From positions 248,001-312,000 of the forward strand of contig NZ_RXLQ01000003.1 of NCBI RefSeq assembly GCF_003953935.1: DNA of 64,000 nucleotides. The letters are read 5' to 3'. The notes beneath the pieces were generated by a model. That model did no database searches, was not told where the DNA came from, and worked only from the letters and a program-made list of their open reading frames with translations. Origin of the DNA: Massilia atriviolacea. Lineage in GTDB: Bacteria > Pseudomonadota > Gammaproteobacteria > Burkholderiales > Burkholderiaceae_D. The position numbers and the translations under genes were made by a program. Shown piece by piece: positions 1-8,947 of this stretch (position 1 is its first letter; the number at the start of each line of letters is the position of its first letter).

Positions 1-1
1 C

Positions 2-1132
2 GTCGGCGCCGAGGCTGTGATAAGGGGGCCGCGCGCCATGGCGGCCGATGCGGCCGGCGATATCTATTTCAGCGATGTCGACCTGTTGCGCAAGGTCACC
101 GCTGGCGGCGTGGTGAGCACGGTGGCCGGCAACAGTGCGGGTGGCGCCGTGCGCGACGGCACCGGTGCGGATGCGCGTTTTTCCTACCTCGGTCCGCTGT
201 TGATGACGGCGTCGGGCAATATTCTTGCGCTCGACAGCGGCGCGCCGTCGATCCGCACCGTGACGCCGGCCGGCGTCGTCACCACCTCGGCCGCGACCGC
301 GCTTGCCGGCGGCAGCGCGGACGGCAAGGGCACTGGCGCGCGTTTCAACCGCCGCAATAGCACGGCGGCCGATCAGGCAGGCAATCTGTACATTGCCGAC
401 GCCGACGCCAACGTGGTGCGCACGGTCGGCCCCGACGGCGTGACCAGTGTGTTTGCCGGCAACGGCGTCAAGGGCGCGACCTTCCGCCGGCCGTACAGCG
501 TCGCCATCAGCCCGAACGGCGCCGTGTATGTCGCCGATGCCTACCAGATCGTCAGGATCGAGCGCGGCGCCACGACGGTGGTGCAGTCGTACACGCCGGA
601 TACCAACAATGTCCTCGATATCGCGGTCGATGCCGGGGAAAACCTGGCGATTGCCGGTTACTTATCGGTGCGCAAGGTAACGCCATCGGGCAAGGTGAGC
701 GAGGTGCTGACCGATGTGGGCCACGGCGGCGAAGGCAGGGACGACGGCGCGCTGCGGCCGGTGAGCATCGCCTACGACCGTCCGGGCAATCTGTACGTGG
801 CCGACGAGGCCAGCCTGGTCATCTACAAGCTGAGCACGGCCGGCAAGCTGAGCCGCTTCGCCGGCTCGCCGTTCTGGATGGGCGACCTCGATGGCCCGCC
901 CGGCAACGCCATGCTGGGCTTTCACGGGACCACCGAAATGGCCTTCGCGCCGAATGGCGATATGTACCTGAGCGGGCAGGGCCTGCTGCGCAAGGTCGCG
1001 CCGGACGGCACTGTCTCGACGCCCGCGCTGGCCTGGGGCAAGCCGGTGCTGGGCGGGATCGCCATCGGCAATGGGATGCTGATCGGCCTGACATCGTACG
1101 CCGTGGTGCAGGCCCCGCTGCCGGCCGACTGA
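2..1132 (+). CDS. NHL-repeat (beta-propeller) protein, 5' end outside window
   Basis: The reading frame is open to the left edge of the window, so the gene starts upstream and the GTG at 17 is probably internal. About 375 residues are visible. They contain a recurring unit of the type GDIYF/GNLYVAD, then a short basic stretch, then an x-VTxxG-V segment (for example GNLYIADADANVVRTV and GNLYVADEASLVIYKL). This is the NHL beta-propeller repeat pattern, with roughly six blades visible. NHL propellers are usually secreted or surface scaffolds for ligand binding, and some are lyases. No catalytic residues or membrane segments can be identified in this fragment. It ends at TGA 15 bases before the stop of the convergent AraC gene. 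The fold is confident; the function is unknown. Confidence 0.75.
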   Translation, partial: VGAEAVIRGPRAMAADAAGDIYFSDVDLLRKVTAGGVVSTVAGNSAGGAVRDGTGADARFSYLGPLLMTASGNILALDSGAPSIRTVTPAGVVTTSAATALAGGSADGKGTGARFNRRNSTAADQAGNLYIADADANVVRTVGPDGVTSVFAGNGVKGATFRRPYSVAISPNGAVYVADAYQIVRIERGATTVVQSYTPDTNNVLDIAVDAGENLAIAGYLSVRKVTPSGKVSEVLTDVGHGGEGRDDGALRPVSIAYDRPGNLYVADEASLVIYKLSTAGKLSRFAGSPFWMGDLDGPPGNAMLGFHGTTEMAFAPNGDMYLSGQGLLRKVAPDGTVSTPALAWGKPVLGGIAIGNGMLIGLTSYAVVQAPLPAD

Positions 1133-1146
1133 GCGAGCCATGCCGC

Positions 1147-2178
1147 TCACTCGTCCTGGCGGCTGCCCTTGCGGTAGTCGGAGGGGCTGCTGCCGGTCCA
1201 GTGTCTGAACGCGCGGCAGAAGCCCGTGGCATCGGTGTAGCCGAGCGCGCATGCCAGCGCCGCGACGGAGGTATTGGAATTGCTCAGGCGGTGCACGGCA
1301 ATATCGCGCCGCAGCCCGTCCTTGACTGCCTGGAAATGCGTTCCTTCCTGCGCGAACCGGCGGTTGATCGTGCGCACCGAGAGGTGCAGTGCGCCGGCGA
1401 GATCCTGGATCGTCACCTGCCGCGCCAGGTCCTGCTCGAGATACGCGCGCGCCCTGGCTGCGATCGACGCATGGTGAAAGGCGCTGAAGGTCCAGTCTTC
1501 CGGCGCGCGTTTCAGGAAGGCCCATAGCGCGTGTTTCTCGCGTTTGAATACCTCGGCGCAATCCTGGTACGCGAAATGGATGCAAGTCGTGGCGGCATTG
1601 AAACGCAGCGCGCCGGGGTACAGGAAGGCATAGTCGTCCACATGCCTGGGCCGGGCGAAACAGAACTCGGCCAGGTGCAGGCTGAGCTCCCGGCCGAGCA
1701 GCCAGGAGGCGATGCCGTGGATCAGCTTCATCATCAACTCATGCCCGAGCGGCGTGACAAGCGTTCCCGGCCTTCTTTCCACCAGCGCCAGCCGCACCAG
1801 ATTGTTTTTGGTCGCAATGTGCAGGCGGTAATCGTCGAGCAGCAAATTCCAGAAGCGCACCAGGCGGTTCAGGGCGACCAGCACGGTCGGCGCGTCCAGC
1901 AGGCTGAGCATGAGGTATTTCAGGGTGCCGCCGCGCATCGGCCGCGACCACAGCCCCAGCATCTCGTCGTCGAGCGTCGCCGCCACGGTCCGGTACAGCG
2001 CAACGTATTGCTGGCGCGTCAGGCGTGCGTCGGGCTGATCGAGCAGCGACTGCGCAATCCCGGCGCTCGCGAGCACCTGCGCCGCCGCCGCGTCTCCGTG
2101 CCGGGTGCGCACGGCGTGCAGCATCCCGTGCAGGAAGTGGGCGGAAACGGTGAGCGTGCTTTGCCAGGATGCGTGCAT
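1147..2178 (-). CDS. AraC family transcriptional regulator
   Basis: The product is 343 residues. The C-terminal ~100 residues form the AraC double helix-turn-helix: VTIQDLAGALHLSVRTINRRF is helix-turn-helix one and SVAALACALGYTDATGFCRAF is the second, followed by the FRHWTGSSPSDYR tail. Residues ~20-205 match the 'Arabinose-binding' N-terminal domain of the OruR/ArgR-like AraC subgroup, whose members usually control amino-acid or fatty-acid catabolic genes. The start at 2178 gives the usual family length, although no strong ribosome-binding site is seen. It is divergent from the ketosynthase gene at 2348, so it may control that gene. The effector is unknown. Confidence 0.85.
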   Translation of the reverse strand: MHASWQSTLTVSAHFLHGMLHAVRTRHGDAAAAQVLASAGIAQSLLDQPDARLTRQQYVALYRTVAATLDDEMLGLWSRPMRGGTLKYLMLSLLDAPTVLVALNRLVRFWNLLLDDYRLHIATKNNLVRLALVERRPGTLVTPLGHELMMKLIHGIASWLLGRELSLHLAEFCFARPRHVDDYAFLYPGALRFNAATTCIHFAYQDCAEVFKREKHALWAFLKRAPEDWTFSAFHHASIAARARAYLEQDLARQVTIQDLAGALHLSVRTINRRFAQEGTHFQAVKDGLRRDIAVHRLSNSNTSVAALACALGYTDATGFCRAFRHWTGSSPSDYRKGSRQDE

Positions 2179-2347
2179 GGTGGCGTCATTATGGCGCAGT
2201 TTGCATATTCGTTGGCGCGATGTGCCAGGCTTTTTCCCCTTACTTCCCTATACTCACCCCTTTATCGGGCGGCGGCCCGGCGTTCGCCGCATGGCGCATT
2301 TTGCCAATCCGATCTGCATATTTTTCTTCCTGAACGAGGAGCATGGT

Positions 2348-3625
2348 ATGAATACAAGGCGTATTGTCGTCACGGGCATGGGGATCGTGTCGCCCCTGGG
2401 TTGCGGGGTGGAGGCTGTCTGGCGCCGCCTCCTGGATGGCCAGTCGGGATTGATTGTCCTGCCCGAGGACGTGACGGAAGCGATTGCCTCCAGGGTGGCC
2501 GGCGTGGTGCCGGCCCTGGCCTCCGAGCGCCCATGGGGATTCGATCCGGCGCTGGCCGTGGAAGCCAAGGAGCACAAGAAAATGGACCGCTTCAGCCTGT
2601 TTGCCCTGGCGGCGGCGCAGGAAGCCCTGCAGCAGGCCGGCTGGCAGCCCGATAACGACAGCGCGCGCGAACGGACGGCCACCATCGTCGGCTCGGGCGT
2701 GGGCGGATTCGGCGCCATTGTCGACGCCGTCAGGACCACCGACGGCCGTGGACCGAAACGGCTGTCGCCGTTTACCGTGCCCAGTTTCCTCGCCAATATG
2801 GCGGCCGGGCACATTTCGATTCGCCACGGCTTTCGTGGTCCGCTCGGGGCGCCGGTCACGGCCTGCGCCGCCAGCGCCCAGGCCATCGGCGACGCCGCGC
2901 GCCTGATCCGCGCCGGCGAGGCCGATATTGCCGTGTGCGGCGGCGCCGAGGCGTGCATCGACCGCGTCAGCTTGGGCGCCTTTGCCGCCGCCAGGACCAT
3001 GTCCACCGGCTTCAACGACGATCCGGTGCGGGCATCGCGTCCCTTCGATGTCGCGCGCGACGGCTTTGTGATGGGCGAAGGGGCCGGCATGCTGGTCATC
3101 GAAGAGCTGCAACACGCCTTGCGCCGTGGCGCCACGCCGCTTGCGGAACTGCTGGGGTATGGCACCAGCGCCGACGCCTATCACATGACCTCGCCGCCCG
3201 GGGATGGCGCCGGCGGCCGGCGCGCCATGGAACTGGCGATCCGCCAGGCGCAGCTGGCGCCGCAACAGATCGGGCACCTGAACGCGCATGCGACGTCCAC
3301 GCCGGTCGGCGACAGCAGCGAGCTGGCGGCCATCAAGGCCATCTTCGGGACGGGACGCGGGCCGGCGGTATCGGCCACCAAGTCGGCGACCGGGCATCTG
3401 CTCGGGGCGGCTGGGGGCGTGGAAGCGATCTTCACGGTGCTGGCGCTGCGCGACCAGATCGCCCCGCCCACGCTGAACTTGACGCAGCCCGATCCGGCTG
3501 CCGAGGGCATCGACATCGTCAGCGCAGCGGCGCGCACGATTGCGACCGACTATGCCATCTCGAATGGCTTCGGTTTCGGCGGCGTCAACGCCAGCCTGGT
3601 GTTCGGGCGCGCCCTTAGCCGATGA
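2348..3625 (+). CDS. fabF: beta-ketoacyl-ACP synthase II (FabF-like)
   Basis: The product is 425 residues and condenses malonyl-ACP with acyl-ACP in fatty-acid or polyketide-type chain elongation. It opens with RRIVVTGMGIVSPLG, typical of FabF. The active-site triad is complete: Cys173 in VTACAASAQA, His314 in NAHATSTPVGD and His350 in KSATGHLLGAAGG. The C-terminal GFGFGGVNASLVF is also present. The start at 2348 is chosen because GAGGAG lies 8 bases upstream; a longer open frame to 2105 has no start signal and would overlap the AraC gene. No acpP or fabG is nearby, so this is probably an extra paralogue rather than the main fab-cluster fabF. It overlaps the 3' end of lpxH by 11 bases, convergently. 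Confidence 0.88.
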   Translation: MNTRRIVVTGMGIVSPLGCGVEAVWRRLLDGQSGLIVLPEDVTEAIASRVAGVVPALASERPWGFDPALAVEAKEHKKMDRFSLFALAAAQEALQQAGWQPDNDSARERTATIVGSGVGGFGAIVDAVRTTDGRGPKRLSPFTVPSFLANMAAGHISIRHGFRGPLGAPVTACAASAQAIGDAARLIRAGEADIAVCGGAEACIDRVSLGAFAAARTMSTGFNDDPVRASRPFDVARDGFVMGEGAGMLVIEELQHALRRGATPLAELLGYGTSADAYHMTSPPGDGAGGRRAMELAIRQAQLAPQQIGHLNAHATSTPVGDSSELAAIKAIFGTGRGPAVSATKSATGHLLGAAGGVEAIFTVLALRDQIAPPTLNLTQPDPAAEGIDIVSAAARTIATDYAISNGFGFGGVNASLVFGRALSR

Positions 3626-4376
3626 CTTTGCCGTCGAGGTCGTGGCGCGTGATGGCGCCGCCCTCGCCGATGGCGATCCAGCCGCCGCGCGGCGGCTCGG
3701 CATCGGGCTCCCAGTCCGGCAGCACGTAGCGGCGCTTGCCGTCGCGTTCGTGCAGGGCGGGGCGGTGCGTGTGGCCGTGGATCAGCACCTTCGTGCCGGT
3801 GGCGGCGAACAGCGCGTCGATCGCCTGCGGCGTGACGTCCATGATTTCCATGGTCTTGGTGCTGTGCGCTTCCTTGCTGCCTTCGCGCAGGTTTGCGATG
3901 ATCGCCTTGCGCTGCGCCAGCGGCATGGTCAGGAACTGCGCCTGCCAGGCCGGCTGGCGCACCTGCTGGCGAAATGCCATGTACTTGAGGTCGTCGGTGC
4001 ATTGGGCGTCGCCGTGCACCAGCGCGATGTTCTGCCCGCCGATCTCGGCGATGTGCGGCTCGCCCAGCAATTGCATGCCGGCGGCGTCGGCAAAGGCCTG
4101 GCCGACCAGGAAGTCGCGGTTGCCGGCGATCCAGTAGACCGCAATGCCGGCATCGCTGACGGCGCGGATGCTGGCGGCGATGCGGCGGTGCAGGGGCGCG
4201 TCGAGATCGTCGTCGCCAGCCCAGTATTCGAACAGGTCGCCGAGGATATACAGCGCGCGCGCCGCCATCGCCCGTTCTTCCATGAAGGCGAAGAAGGCGT
4301 CCAGCGTGCGCGGGTACGCTTCCTGCAGGTGCAGGTCGGAAATAAACAGCGCGAGCGTTCGCGCAGGCAGGGTCAT
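3615..4376 (-). CDS. lpxH: UDP-2,3-diacylglucosamine diphosphatase LpxH
   Basis: The product is 253 residues and hydrolyses UDP-2,3-diacylglucosamine to lipid X and UMP on the cytoplasmic membrane face in lipid A synthesis. The calcineurin-type metallophosphoesterase motifs appear in order: FISDLHL near residue 14, GDLFEYW, AGNRDFL, LVHGDAQC and IHGHTHRPA. The length matches the family. It lies downstream of the two cyclophilin genes on the same strand (ppiA, ppiB, lpxH), an order I associate with Burkholderiales, with 53 bases separating it from ppiB. Confidence 0.95.
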   Translation of the reverse strand: MTLPARTLALFISDLHLQEAYPRTLDAFFAFMEERAMAARALYILGDLFEYWAGDDDLDAPLHRRIAASIRAVSDAGIAVYWIAGNRDFLVGQAFADAAGMQLLGEPHIAEIGGQNIALVHGDAQCTDDLKYMAFRQQVRQPAWQAQFLTMPLAQRKAIIANLREGSKEAHSTKTMEIMDVTPQAIDALFAATGTKVLIHGHTHRPALHERDGKRRYVLPDWEPDAEPPRGGWIAIGEGGAITRHDLDGKVIG

Positions 4377-4429
4377 GGCGCCACCGCCGGTGGAGTTTGC
4401 TCGCGCATCATTCTTCTTGCCTGGATGAC

Positions 4430-4906
4430 TTAGATGACTTCGATTTTTTCGATGATCACTGGCTCGACAGGCACGTCGCCGCTCTTGGTCTTGACCTTGC
4501 GGATCGCATCGACCACTTCCTGGCCTTCGGTGACTTTGCCGAAGACGGCGTAGCCCCAGCCGTCCTGGCCTGGATAGTCGAGGAAGCTGTTGTTCTTGAC
4601 GTTGATGAAGAACTGCGCCGACGCCGAGTGCGGCGCCGAGGTGCGGGCCATGGCCAGGGTGTAGGTGTCGTTCTTGAGGCCGTTGTTGGCTTCGTTCTCG
4701 ACGGTCTGCTCGGCCGGCTTCTGGCGCATGTTCGGTTCCATGCCGCCGCCCTGGATCATGAAGTCGGCGATGATGCGGTGGAAAATGGTGTTGGTGTAAT
4801 GGCCCTTGGCCACATAGTCGAGGAAGTTGGCGACCGTTTTAGGCGCTTTTTCGGCGTCCAGTTCGGCGGTGATGTTGCCCATGTTGGTGGTAATGAGAAT
4901 GGCCAT
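4430..4906 (-). CDS. ppiB: cytoplasmic peptidyl-prolyl cis-trans isomerase B (cyclophilin)
   Basis: The product is 158 residues and catalyses proline cis-trans isomerisation. There is no signal peptide, because the protein begins directly with the first cyclophilin strand (MAILITTNMGNITAELD). The catalytic segment FHRIIADFMIQGGG contains the conserved Arg, and SAQFFINVKNN and GYAVFGKVTEG follow in the correct order. The length equals E. coli PpiB. It is the middle gene of ppiA-ppiB-lpxH. The start codon is preceded by AAGAGGAATC, which supplies a ribosome-binding site. Confidence 0.94.
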   Translation of the reverse strand: MAILITTNMGNITAELDAEKAPKTVANFLDYVAKGHYTNTIFHRIIADFMIQGGGMEPNMRQKPAEQTVENEANNGLKNDTYTLAMARTSAPHSASAQFFINVKNNSFLDYPGQDGWGYAVFGKVTEGQEVVDAIRKVKTKSGDVPVEPVIIEKIEVI

Positions 4907-4969
4907 GTGTGATTCCTCTTGGTTGGGTGATTGATTACGGCGCCGCTATTTTACGGGAACATCGGCAGT

Positions 4970-5563
4970 TCAGGGTTTCACGATGGTGGCGGACTTGATG
5001 ACGATCGGCGTGACCGGCACGTTCTGGTTGCCGCGCACGTCGTCGACCATCACGACCTTGATCTTGTCGACCACGTCCTGGCCGGAAATGACCTTGCCGA
5101 ACACGGTATAGCCGAAGCCGTCGCGGCCCGGATAGTCGAGGTTGGTGTTTTCGGCGACGTTGATAAAGAATTGCGAGGTGGCCGAATTCGGGTCCTGGGT
5201 GCGCGCCATGGCGATCGAGTAGGGCACGTTGAGCAGGCCGTTCTTGGCTTCGTTCTGGATCGGCTTGTTGGTGCGGCGCTGCAGCATCTTTTCATCCATG
5301 CCGCCGCCCTGGATCATGAAGTCGTTGATTACGCGGTGAAAAATCAAGCCCTTGTAATGCCCGCTTTTTACGTACTGCAAAAAATTGGCGACGGTCTTCG
5401 GCGCTTTTTCCTGGTCGAGCTCGAGGACGATTTCGCCCATGGTGGTTTTCAGGGAGACGTGCGGCGTCTCGCTCGCGAGCACGGCGGTGCTGAGGGTCAG
5501 GCCGGCGAACAGGGTCAGGAAGCGGGCGACCAGCGGCATGCGGAACAATAACGAATCTTGCAT
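4970..5563 (-). CDS. ppiA: periplasmic peptidyl-prolyl cis-trans isomerase A (cyclophilin)
   Basis: The product is 197 residues. A signal peptide is visible (basic start, then FLTLFAGLTLSTAVLASE), so it is expected in the periplasm, where it would help fold exported proteins. The cyclophilin core follows, with FHRVINDFMIQGGG (catalytic Arg) and SQFFINVAENTN. It is closely similar to the downstream ppiB product, which suggests an old tandem duplication with added export signal. It is divergent from cysS across a 272-base gap. Confidence 0.93.
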   Translation of the reverse strand: MQDSLLFRMPLVARFLTLFAGLTLSTAVLASETPHVSLKTTMGEIVLELDQEKAPKTVANFLQYVKSGHYKGLIFHRVINDFMIQGGGMDEKMLQRRTNKPIQNEAKNGLLNVPYSIAMARTQDPNSATSQFFINVAENTNLDYPGRDGFGYTVFGKVISGQDVVDKIKVVMVDDVRGNQNVPVTPIVIKSATIVKP

Positions 5564-5666
5564 TTGAAATCCTTGACGTGAAGTGCGTGTTGTTATATGG
5601 AGGGGAGGCTGTCAAGCCTTACCGCAAAAATAAACCTGATCCATATGCGGCCAGCCGGGATTTTAA

Positions 5667-5678
5667 CAATGCTATACT
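5667..5678 (+). promoter_or_regulatory. possible extended -10 promoter for cysS
   Basis: TGCTATACT in the ppiA-cysS gap has the TGn plus TATAAT-like arrangement of an extended -10 promoter pointing at cysS, about 160 bases upstream of its start. There is no good -35 hexamer, which extended -10 promoters do not require. This is a weak call based on sequence only. The rest of the 272-base gap shows no clear gene. Confidence 0.3.
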
Positions 5679-5835
5679 TTGTACAGAACGTCCCATTCTA
5701 TCAAAGAAGAACAAGACAGAGGGCTCCGGCGATCTCGATGCAAACCACGCCTGACCGGCGCGCGCCCACTGCGGCGATCGCGCCCGGTTGTCGTTTTGCC
5801 CGAGCGCGGCGCGCGCTGTAACGAGTAAGAATCTG

Positions 5836-7248
5836 ATGAGCCAATTAAAGATCTACAACACGCTTGCGCGTGAAAAGCAGGTATTCACCCCCATCGAGCC
5901 AGGTAAAGTCGGCATGTACGTGTGCGGGATGACCATCTACGACTACTGCCATATCGGCCATGCGCGCATGATGATGGCCTTCGACGTCATTTACCGCTGG
6001 CTCAAGGTGTCGGGCTACCAGGTCACCTACGTGCGCAACATCACCGACATCGAAGACAAGATCATCAGGCGCGCCGTCGAGAACGGCGAGTCGATTTTCC
6101 AGCTGACCTCGCGCTTCGAAAAGTACATGGATGAGGACATCGCCGCGCTCGGCATCCTGCCGCCCGACGTGGTGCCGCATGCGACCGCCTACGTGCCGCA
6201 GATGCTGTCGATCATCGCCCAGCTCGAACAGAAGGGCCTGGCCTACAAGTCGGACGATGGCGACGTCAACTTCGCGGTGCGCAATTTCCCCGGCTACGGC
6301 AAGCTGTCCGGCAAGTCGCTGGACGACCTGCGCGCGGGCGAACGGGTCGACGTCAACACCGGCAAGCGCGATCCGCTCGACTTCGTGCTGTGGAAGGCGT
6401 CCAAGGAATCCGAGCCGGACGAAGTCAAATGGGACTCGACCTGGGGCAGCGGCCGTCCGGGCTGGCATATCGAGTGCTCGGCCATGTCGTGCGCAACCCT
6501 GGGCCAGCACTTCGACATCCACGGCGGCGGCGCCGACCTGCAGTTCCCGCACCACGAGAACGAGATCGCCCAGTCCGAAGGCGCGTTCGATCATCCGATG
6601 GCCAATTACTGGGTGCATAACGGCTTCGTGCGCGTGGTCGACGAAAAGACCCGGGTCGCCGAAAAGATGTCCAAGTCGCTCAACAACTTCTTCACGATCC
6701 GCGACGTGCTCAAGCTGTACGACGCCGAAGTGATCCGCTTCTTCATCCTGCGCGGGCATTACCGCAGTCCGCTCAACTACGGCACCGACAACCTCGACGA
6801 CGCCAAGGCGGCACTGACGCGCCTGTACACGGCCTTGTCCGGCATCGAGCTCGGTGCTGAAGCAATCGAAGTCGACTGGAACGAAGCCCACGCCATCCGC
6901 TTTCGCGAAGCGATGGACGACGACTTCAACACCCCGATCGCGATCGCCGTGCTGTTCGACCTGGTTACCGAGCTGAACAAAAGCAAGTCGGTCGCCCATG
7001 CGCGCCAGTTCAAGGCCCTGGCCGCCGTGCTGGGCCTGCTCGAACGCGCGCCGCAAGCCTTCCTGCAGGGCGGCGTGGACGAGGGCGCCATGATTGAGGC
7101 CGCCATCGTGGACGCCATCGCGCGCCGCAGCGAGGCCAAGAAGGCGCGCAATTTCGCCGAGTCCGACAGCATTCGCGCCGGGTTGCTGGCGGCCGGCATC
7201 GTCCTCGAGGACAAGCCGGACGGCACGACCAACTGGCGCCGTGCATGA
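5836..7248 (+). CDS. cysS: cysteinyl-tRNA synthetase
   Basis: The product is 470 residues and charges tRNA-Cys with cysteine in the cytoplasm. The class I signatures are both present: HIGH as [12 protein letters not shown] near residue 38 and KMSKS as [11 protein letters not shown]. The zinc ligands fit the family: Cys in YVCGMTIYD, Cys in WHIECSAM, and His/Glu in [12 protein letters not shown]. The start at 5836 gives [10 protein letters not shown], the usual N-terminus; the longer open frame upstream has no support. Its stop overlaps the start of the following glycosylase gene (ATGA), indicating translational coupling. Confidence 0.97.
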   Translation: MSQLKIYNTLAREKQVFTPIEPGKVGMYVCGMTIYDYCHIGHARMMMAFDVIYRWLKVSGYQVTYVRNITDIEDKIIRRAVENGESIFQLTSRFEKYMDEDIAALGILPPDVVPHATAYVPQMLSIIAQLEQKGLAYKSDDGDVNFAVRNFPGYGKLSGKSLDDLRAGERVDVNTGKRDPLDFVLWKASKESEPDEVKWDSTWGSGRPGWHIECSAMSCATLGQHFDIHGGGADLQFPHHENEIAQSEGAFDHPMANYWVHNGFVRVVDEKTRVAEKMSKSLNNFFTIRDVLKLYDAEVIRFFILRGHYRSPLNYGTDNLDDAKAALTRLYTALSGIELGAEAIEVDWNEAHAIRFREAMDDDFNTPIAIAVLFDLVTELNKSKSVAHARQFKALAAVLGLLERAPQAFLQGGVDEGAMIEAAIVDAIARRSEAKKARNFAESDSIRAGLLAAGIVLEDKPDGTTNWRRA

Positions 7249-7907
7249 TGGCGCCAACCAAGGAAACGGCGGGGACGACCCCGCCGCCGCTAGAGGTGCC
7301 CGCCTACTGGGAACAAGCCAAGGTCGAACTCATGAAGCGCGACCGCATCATGAAGAAGCTGATCCCCCAGTTCGGCGACCTGCACCTGGTCGGCCACGGC
7401 GATCCGTTTACCACCCTGGCGCGCTCGGTGGTGGGCCAGCAGGTCACCACCAAGGCCGCCGACGCCGCCTGGAACAAGCTGCTGCTGGCCTGCCCCAGGA
7501 TCACGCCGGCCCAGGTGATCAAGGCCGGCGCCGAACAGCTGTCGGCCTGCGGGCTGTCCAAGCGCAAGACCGAATACATCCTCGACCTGGCCGACCATTT
7601 CAAGGCCAAGCGCGTGCACGCCAACCAGTGGGCCGAGATGGATGACGAAGCCGTCATCGCCGAGCTGGTGCAGATTCGCGGCATCGGACGCTGGACAGCG
7701 GAGATGTTTCTGATATTTAATCTGCTCCGTCCCAACGTCTTGCCGCTGGACGACCCAGGTTTGATCCAGGGCATCAGCCAGAACTACTTTTCCGGCGAAC
7801 CTGTATCGCGTAGCGATGCGCGCGAGGTCTCGGCCAATTGGGAACCGTGGAGAACGGTCGCTACGTGGTATTTGTGGCGTAGCCTCGATCCGGTTCCGGT
7901 AGAATAG
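7245..7907 (+). CDS. DNA-3-methyladenine glycosylase II family (AlkA-like, HhH-GPD)
   Basis: The product is 220 residues and should excise alkylated purines from DNA in base-excision repair. The helix-hairpin-helix is seen as [18 protein letters not shown]. It is followed by the Gly/Pro-rich loop and catalytic Asp in [11 protein letters not shown], and TWYLWRSLD at the end matches the family tail. It is shorter than E. coli AlkA because it lacks the N-terminal beta domain, as in Mag-type glycosylases. The start overlaps the cysS stop by four bases. The cysS-glycosylase-accA order appears to be a conserved Burkholderiales arrangement (from memory). Confidence 0.88.
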   Translation: MMAPTKETAGTTPPPLEVPAYWEQAKVELMKRDRIMKKLIPQFGDLHLVGHGDPFTTLARSVVGQQVTTKAADAAWNKLLLACPRITPAQVIKAGAEQLSACGLSKRKTEYILDLADHFKAKRVHANQWAEMDDEAVIAELVQIRGIGRWTAEMFLIFNLLRPNVLPLDDPGLIQGISQNYFSGEPVSRSDAREVSANWEPWRTVATWYLWRSLDPVPVE

Positions 7908-7964
7908 CGCCTGTAGCGGCCGTGCGGTGGGGTATGTTGCGGCCAGAATTTACCCGGAGGTACA

Positions 7965-8942
7965 ATGATTAAAACAACTTTCCTCAATTTTGAGCAGCCA
8001 ATTGCAGAGCTCGATTCCAAAATTGAAGAGCTGCGCTTCGTCCAGGACGATTCGGCTGTCGACATCTCCGAAGAAATCGACCGCCTGGCCAAGAAGAGCC
8101 AGCAGCTGACCAAGGATATTTACGCCAAGCTCACGCCATGGCAGGTGTCGCAGATTGCGCGCCATCCGCAACGTCCGTACACCATGGACTACGTGAACGA
8201 AATCTTTACCGACTTCCACGAACTGCACGGCGACCGCTCCTACGCGGACGACCTGTCGATCGTGGGCGGCCTGGCCCGCTTCAACGGCCAGTCCTGCATG
8301 GTCATCGGCCACCAGAAGGGGCGCGACACCAAGGAACGCGCGCTGCGCAACTTCGGCATGCCCAAGCCCGAAGGCTACCGCAAGGCCATGCGCCTGATGA
8401 AGCTGGCCGAAAAATTCGGCCTGCCGATCTTCACCTTCGTCGACACGCCCGGCGCCTTCCCCGGCATCGATGCCGAAGAGCGCGGCCAGTCCGAAGCCAT
8501 CGGCCACAACCTGTACGTGATGGCCGAACTCAAGGTGCCGCTGATCGCCACCATCATCGGCGAAGGCGGCTCCGGCGGCGCGCTGGCGATTGCCGTGGGC
8601 GACGCCGTGCTGATGCTGCAGTACGCGACCTACTCGGTGATTTCGCCGGAAGGCTGCGCCTCGATCCTCTGGAAGACCTCCGAGCGCGCCTCGGACGCCG
8701 CCGACGCGCTGGGCCTGACCGCGCACCGCCTCAAGGCAATGGGCCTGATCGACAAGATCATCAACGAGCCGCTCGGCGGCGCCCACCGCGATCCGAAGAA
8801 CATGGCCGTCATGCTCAAGCGCGCGCTGGCCGACACCCTGCGCCAGTTCCAGGGCATGAAGACCAAGGACCTGCTGGAAGCCCGCCACAACAAGTTGATG
8901 AGCTACGGCAAATTCAAAGAAACGACCCCGGCCGAAGAGTGA
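7965..8942 (+). CDS. accA: acetyl-CoA carboxylase carboxyltransferase subunit alpha
   Basis: The product is 325 residues. It is the alpha half of the carboxyltransferase that, with AccD, transfers CO2 from biotin to acetyl-CoA, the first step of fatty-acid synthesis. The family pattern is clear: the N-terminal [16 protein letters not shown] coiled segment, then [33 protein letters not shown] and [17 protein letters not shown] (oxyanion loop). CCCGGAGGTACA gives a strong ribosome-binding site 6 bases before ATG. It is followed after 5 bases by tilS, so the two are probably cotranscribed. Confidence 0.97.
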   Translation: MIKTTFLNFEQPIAELDSKIEELRFVQDDSAVDISEEIDRLAKKSQQLTKDIYAKLTPWQVSQIARHPQRPYTMDYVNEIFTDFHELHGDRSYADDLSIVGGLARFNGQSCMVIGHQKGRDTKERALRNFGMPKPEGYRKAMRLMKLAEKFGLPIFTFVDTPGAFPGIDAEERGQSEAIGHNLYVMAELKVPLIATIIGEGGSGGALAIAVGDAVLMLQYATYSVISPEGCASILWKTSERASDAADALGLTAHRLKAMGLIDKIINEPLGGAHRDPKNMAVMLKRALADTLRQFQGMKTKDLLEARHNKLMSYGKFKETTPAEE

Positions 8943-8947
8943 CCCCG

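Noticed and set aside
1201-2655. Plus-strand frames opposite the AraC gene.
   Set aside because: Shadow frames of the minus-strand AraC gene, whose two helix-turn-helix units are clear.
8138-8947. The tilS frame is open far upstream into accA, as if a fusion protein existed.
   Set aside because: The upstream part is an out-of-frame reading of accA. A normal ATG for tilS lies 5 bases after the accA stop.
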